Origin: Vibrio sp. 10N
Lineage (GTDB): Bacteria; Pseudomonadota; Gammaproteobacteria; Enterobacterales; Vibrionaceae
DNA length: 64,000 bases
Assembly: GCF_036245475.1 (NCBI RefSeq)
Contig: NZ_BTPM01000001.1
Coordinates: forward strand, 1,798,001 to 1,862,000
Direction: 5' to 3'
A program made the position numbers and the translations under genes. The notes under the pieces were generated by a model. It was not told the origin of the DNA. It saw only the letters and a program-made list of their open reading frames with translations, and did not search any database. Below are positions 62,272-64,000 of this stretch, piece by piece (the stretch's first letter is position 1; every line of letters starts with the position of its first letter).

Positions 62272-62958
62272 ATGTGGCTTCCTGTCACCGTTATCGTGTT
62301 TTTTATTGCACGCTTTATTGCCATAAAAGCGAAGAATCCCATTTTCAATCCGCTTTTACTTAGCATCGCAATGCTGATCCCTCTGCTACTGGTACTGAAT
62401 GTACCATTTGATACCTACTATGCAGACAACGAGTGGATCAGCTACTTGCTTCAACCTGCGGTTGTTGCTCTAGCCTACCCTCTGTACGAGCAACTTCCTC
62501 AGATACGCCAAAACTGGCGCATCATTGCCCTTGCCTGCGGTGTAGGAAGCATCGCGTCTATGTTTACGGCATCGATTATCGCCGTATTGCTGGGTGCAGA
62601 CATGGAGCTTATTGCTAGCTTGCTTGGTAAGTCCGTTACTACTCCTATCGCAATGGAGGTTTCTAGTCATCTTGGCGGAGAGCCTGCGATTGCAGCCATC
62701 CTTGTGTTACTTGTTGGCCTATTCGGTGCCATTATGGCCTATCCAATTTACCAACTATTAGGCGTCACCCACCCTATTGCGAAAGGTCTCACCATGGGAA
62801 CGGTATCTCACGCCTTAGGCACTGCTACAAGCGCTGAAAAAGATCCTCGCGATGCCGCGTTTAGCTCCCTAGCACTAGTAATATGCGGTGTCATTACCTC
62901 AGTCTTAGCACCATCAATGTTCGCCTTTTCGATTTGGTTGAGCCATTGGCTTCACTAA
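62272..62958 (+). CDS. LrgB/CidB family membrane protein
   Basis: A 228-residue membrane protein with several helices, family blocks NPIFNPLLLSIAMLI, LLQPAVVALAYPLYEQL, KSVTTPIAMEVSSHLGG and GLTMGTVSHALGTA. It pairs with the LrgA-like protein of the preceding gene. A terminator hairpin follows. Confidence 0.93.
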   Translation: MWLPVTVIVFFIARFIAIKAKNPIFNPLLLSIAMLIPLLLVLNVPFDTYYADNEWISYLLQPAVVALAYPLYEQLPQIRQNWRIIALACGVGSIASMFTASIIAVLLGADMELIASLLGKSVTTPIAMEVSSHLGGEPAIAAILVLLVGLFGAIMAYPIYQLLGVTHPIAKGLTMGTVSHALGTATSAEKDPRDAAFSSLALVICGVITSVLAPSMFAFSIWLSHWLH

Positions 62959-62966
62959 TACCTATT

Positions 62967-62996
62967 GCGGGTTGTCAGAACTAGCAACCCGCTCTT
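62967..62996 (+). terminator. Terminator after lrgAB
   Basis: GCGGGTTG and CAACCCGC close a 10-base loop, followed by TCTTT. Confidence 0.75.
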
Positions 62997-63016
62997 TGTG
63001 TGACATCACTCTTATA

Positions 63017-63040
63017 TTGCAACTTTTACAATTGTTGCAA
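63017..63040 (+). promoter_or_regulatory. CytR-like operator upstream of cdd
   Basis: Inverted TTGCAAC and GTTGCAA, 10 bases apart. CytR binds GTTGCA-type half sites and controls cdd with CRP in E. coli. The centre lies about 27 bases upstream of the CRP site centre. Confidence 0.55.
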
Positions 63041-63045
63041 CCATA

Positions 63046-63090
63046 CATGTGATCATCATCACCTTTATATCCCCAAAACTTGCTTAGAAT
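63046..63090 (+). promoter_or_regulatory. CRP site and -10 hexamer of cdd
   Basis: TGTGA-TCATCA-TCACC at 63048-63063, one base off the CRP consensus. TAGAAT at 63085-63090 would start RNA near 63097, placing the CRP centre at about -41.5, the class II position. Confidence 0.65.
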
Positions 63091-63121
63091 GTACAAAACA
63101 CTTCATCACATAGGAAACCGC

Positions 63122-64000
63122 ATGACTGATCGTTTTGATTCTGCGTTGGCCGACATTCCAGAGCATATTGCTACATTTTTAAAGCCTATTTTAACGGCTC
63201 CAGATTTCGATGCGACTTTATCCAAAGAGCAGTTTGAAAAGCTCCAGGCTTTGTCTGGTCTTGACGATAGCGAGCTGCGTGTCGCCCTTTTACCTTTTGC
63301 AGCAGCGTATTCCTATGCGCCGATTTCAGAGTTTTTTGTTGGCGCGATCGTTCGTGGATTATCCGGACGCCTGTATTTTGGTGCCAACATGGAAATCATT
63401 GGAGCTCAACTTGGTCAAACCGTTCATGCCGAGCAGTCCGCTATCAGCCATGCTTGGATGAAAGGTGAAACTGGTCTGAAGGACATCACCATCAACTACA
63501 GTCCTTGCGGCCACTGTCGTCAGTTCATGAATGAGCTGACCACCGCCGATTCTTTGGTTGTGCAATTGCCTCAACGTGATGAAATGACGTTACAAGAGTA
63601 CCTACCAGAATCGTTCGGTCCTAAAGATTTAGGTATTACCGATGCGCTAATGAGTCCTAAACAGCACGGGCTCTCAACCGATGAAACAGACACATTGGTT
63701 CTCGCTGCTGTTGATGCGCTAAATCAAAGCCACTCGCCTTATACTAAGAACCTTAGTGGCGTTGCTATTAGCACTAAAGACGGCAATACCTTCAAAGGTG
63801 CTTATGCGGAAAACGCGGCATTCAACCCTAGCCTGCCTCCGCTTCAAGTTGCTTTCATGCAACTATTACTAGCAGGGCAGTCGTTCGAAGATATTCAACT
63901 CGTGGCGCTTGCAGAGATGGCCTCCGGTAAAATTAGCCATCTAGCTGACACACAAGCGACGCTAGAAGCTATCGACCCAGATATTCCATTGGAATATGTC
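63122..64000 (+). CDS. cdd: Cytidine deaminase (3' end cut by window edge)
   Basis: 293 residues are visible from ATG 63122, with AGGAAA a few bases before it; only the last few codons and the stop fall outside. This is the long homodimeric type of E. coli: catalytic [13 protein letters not shown] (His, Glu) and [15 protein letters not shown] (two zinc Cys), then the inactive second domain ([15 protein letters not shown]). It deaminates cytidine and deoxycytidine in nucleoside salvage. Confidence 0.97.
   Translation, partial: MTDRFDSALADIPEHIATFLKPILTAPDFDATLSKEQFEKLQALSGLDDSELRVALLPFAAAYSYAPISEFFVGAIVRGLSGRLYFGANMEIIGAQLGQTVHAEQSAISHAWMKGETGLKDITINYSPCGHCRQFMNELTTADSLVVQLPQRDEMTLQEYLPESFGPKDLGITDALMSPKQHGLSTDETDTLVLAAVDALNQSHSPYTKNLSGVAISTKDGNTFKGAYAENAAFNPSLPPLQVAFMQLLLAGQSFEDIQLVALAEMASGKISHLADTQATLEAIDPDIPLEYV

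Noticed and set aside
1..64000. tRNA, rRNA, CRISPR arrays, intact insertion sequences, prophage genes
   Set aside because: None of their sequence signs (cloverleaf ends, regular direct repeats with spacers, transposase or phage structural motifs) was seen on either strand.

Overview
The window is a stretch of a Vibrio chromosome (about 45% GC by eye, genes tightly packed on both strands). The genus call rests on gene content: hrpA, sbcB, a homodimeric-type cdd, moeA, pdxY, the Vibrio-associated DUF2960 and VF530 families, and a NhaC-family transporter behind MetJ boxes. The exact species cannot be set from the sequence alone. I see no rRNA, tRNA, CRISPR array, prophage or intact insertion sequence.

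Layout. 1-6.4 kb: the end of moeA, a DUF2960 gene, an overlapping M14-like peptidase/hydrolase pair, a small lipoprotein, a LysE exporter, an M32 carboxypeptidase and a small outer-membrane barrel. 6.6-17.3 kb: hrpA, a long MipA/OmpV-like barrel, a PhoD-like phosphatase, a TerB-like protein, a DEDDh exonuclease and a CHASE-GGDEF protein. 17.6-23.3 kb: a DUF2760 gene and two divergent Hsp70 genes behind a sigma-32-like promoter, then a 55-residue small gene. 23.3-34.3 kb: two separate HlyD plus FUSC-like efflux modules (one beside an AraC regulator), with DUF3299, DUF2157, PhzF, DUF1275, GNAT and DJ-1/PfpI genes between them. 34.6-39.2 kb: aspT, aspD and pdxY (aspartate decarboxylation cycle with cofactor salvage), followed by a candidate small RNA. 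39.2-42.2 kb: a run of small accessory genes on the minus strand, with a fossil junction of two broken genes. 42.4-54.6 kb: an envelope/lipid locus around a LysR regulator: a type-B carboxylesterase-like lipoprotein lacking its catalytic Ser and His, a CPA2 antiporter, a free-standing D15 barrel, a patatin lipoprotein, an unrecognised outer-membrane protein, two small secreted proteins, a phospholipase D-like lipoprotein and a HExxH lipoprotein. 54.8-64 kb: GNAT, a NhaC/MetT-type transporter with MetJ boxes, a substrate-binding lipoprotein paired with a GGDEF-EAL protein, sbcB, lrgA-lrgB and cdd.

The most interesting signal is a 19-base element, ATCCTTCAAACGCGATTAA or close variants. It occurs at five clear places and one weaker one, all intergenic. 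It always points toward the transcript it precedes and always lies 18-20 bases before a -10-like hexamer. It precedes aspT, the pseudo-esterase, the unrecognised outer-membrane protein heading the patatin operon, a secreted protein, probably the DUF1656-HlyD-FUSC operon, and an otherwise empty region that ends in a strong terminator about 100 bases later (candidate small RNA). Two copies flank the LysR gene, which makes that regulator the first candidate to bind it. Together these look like an undescribed regulon linking envelope lipid functions, aspartate metabolism, efflux and a small RNA.
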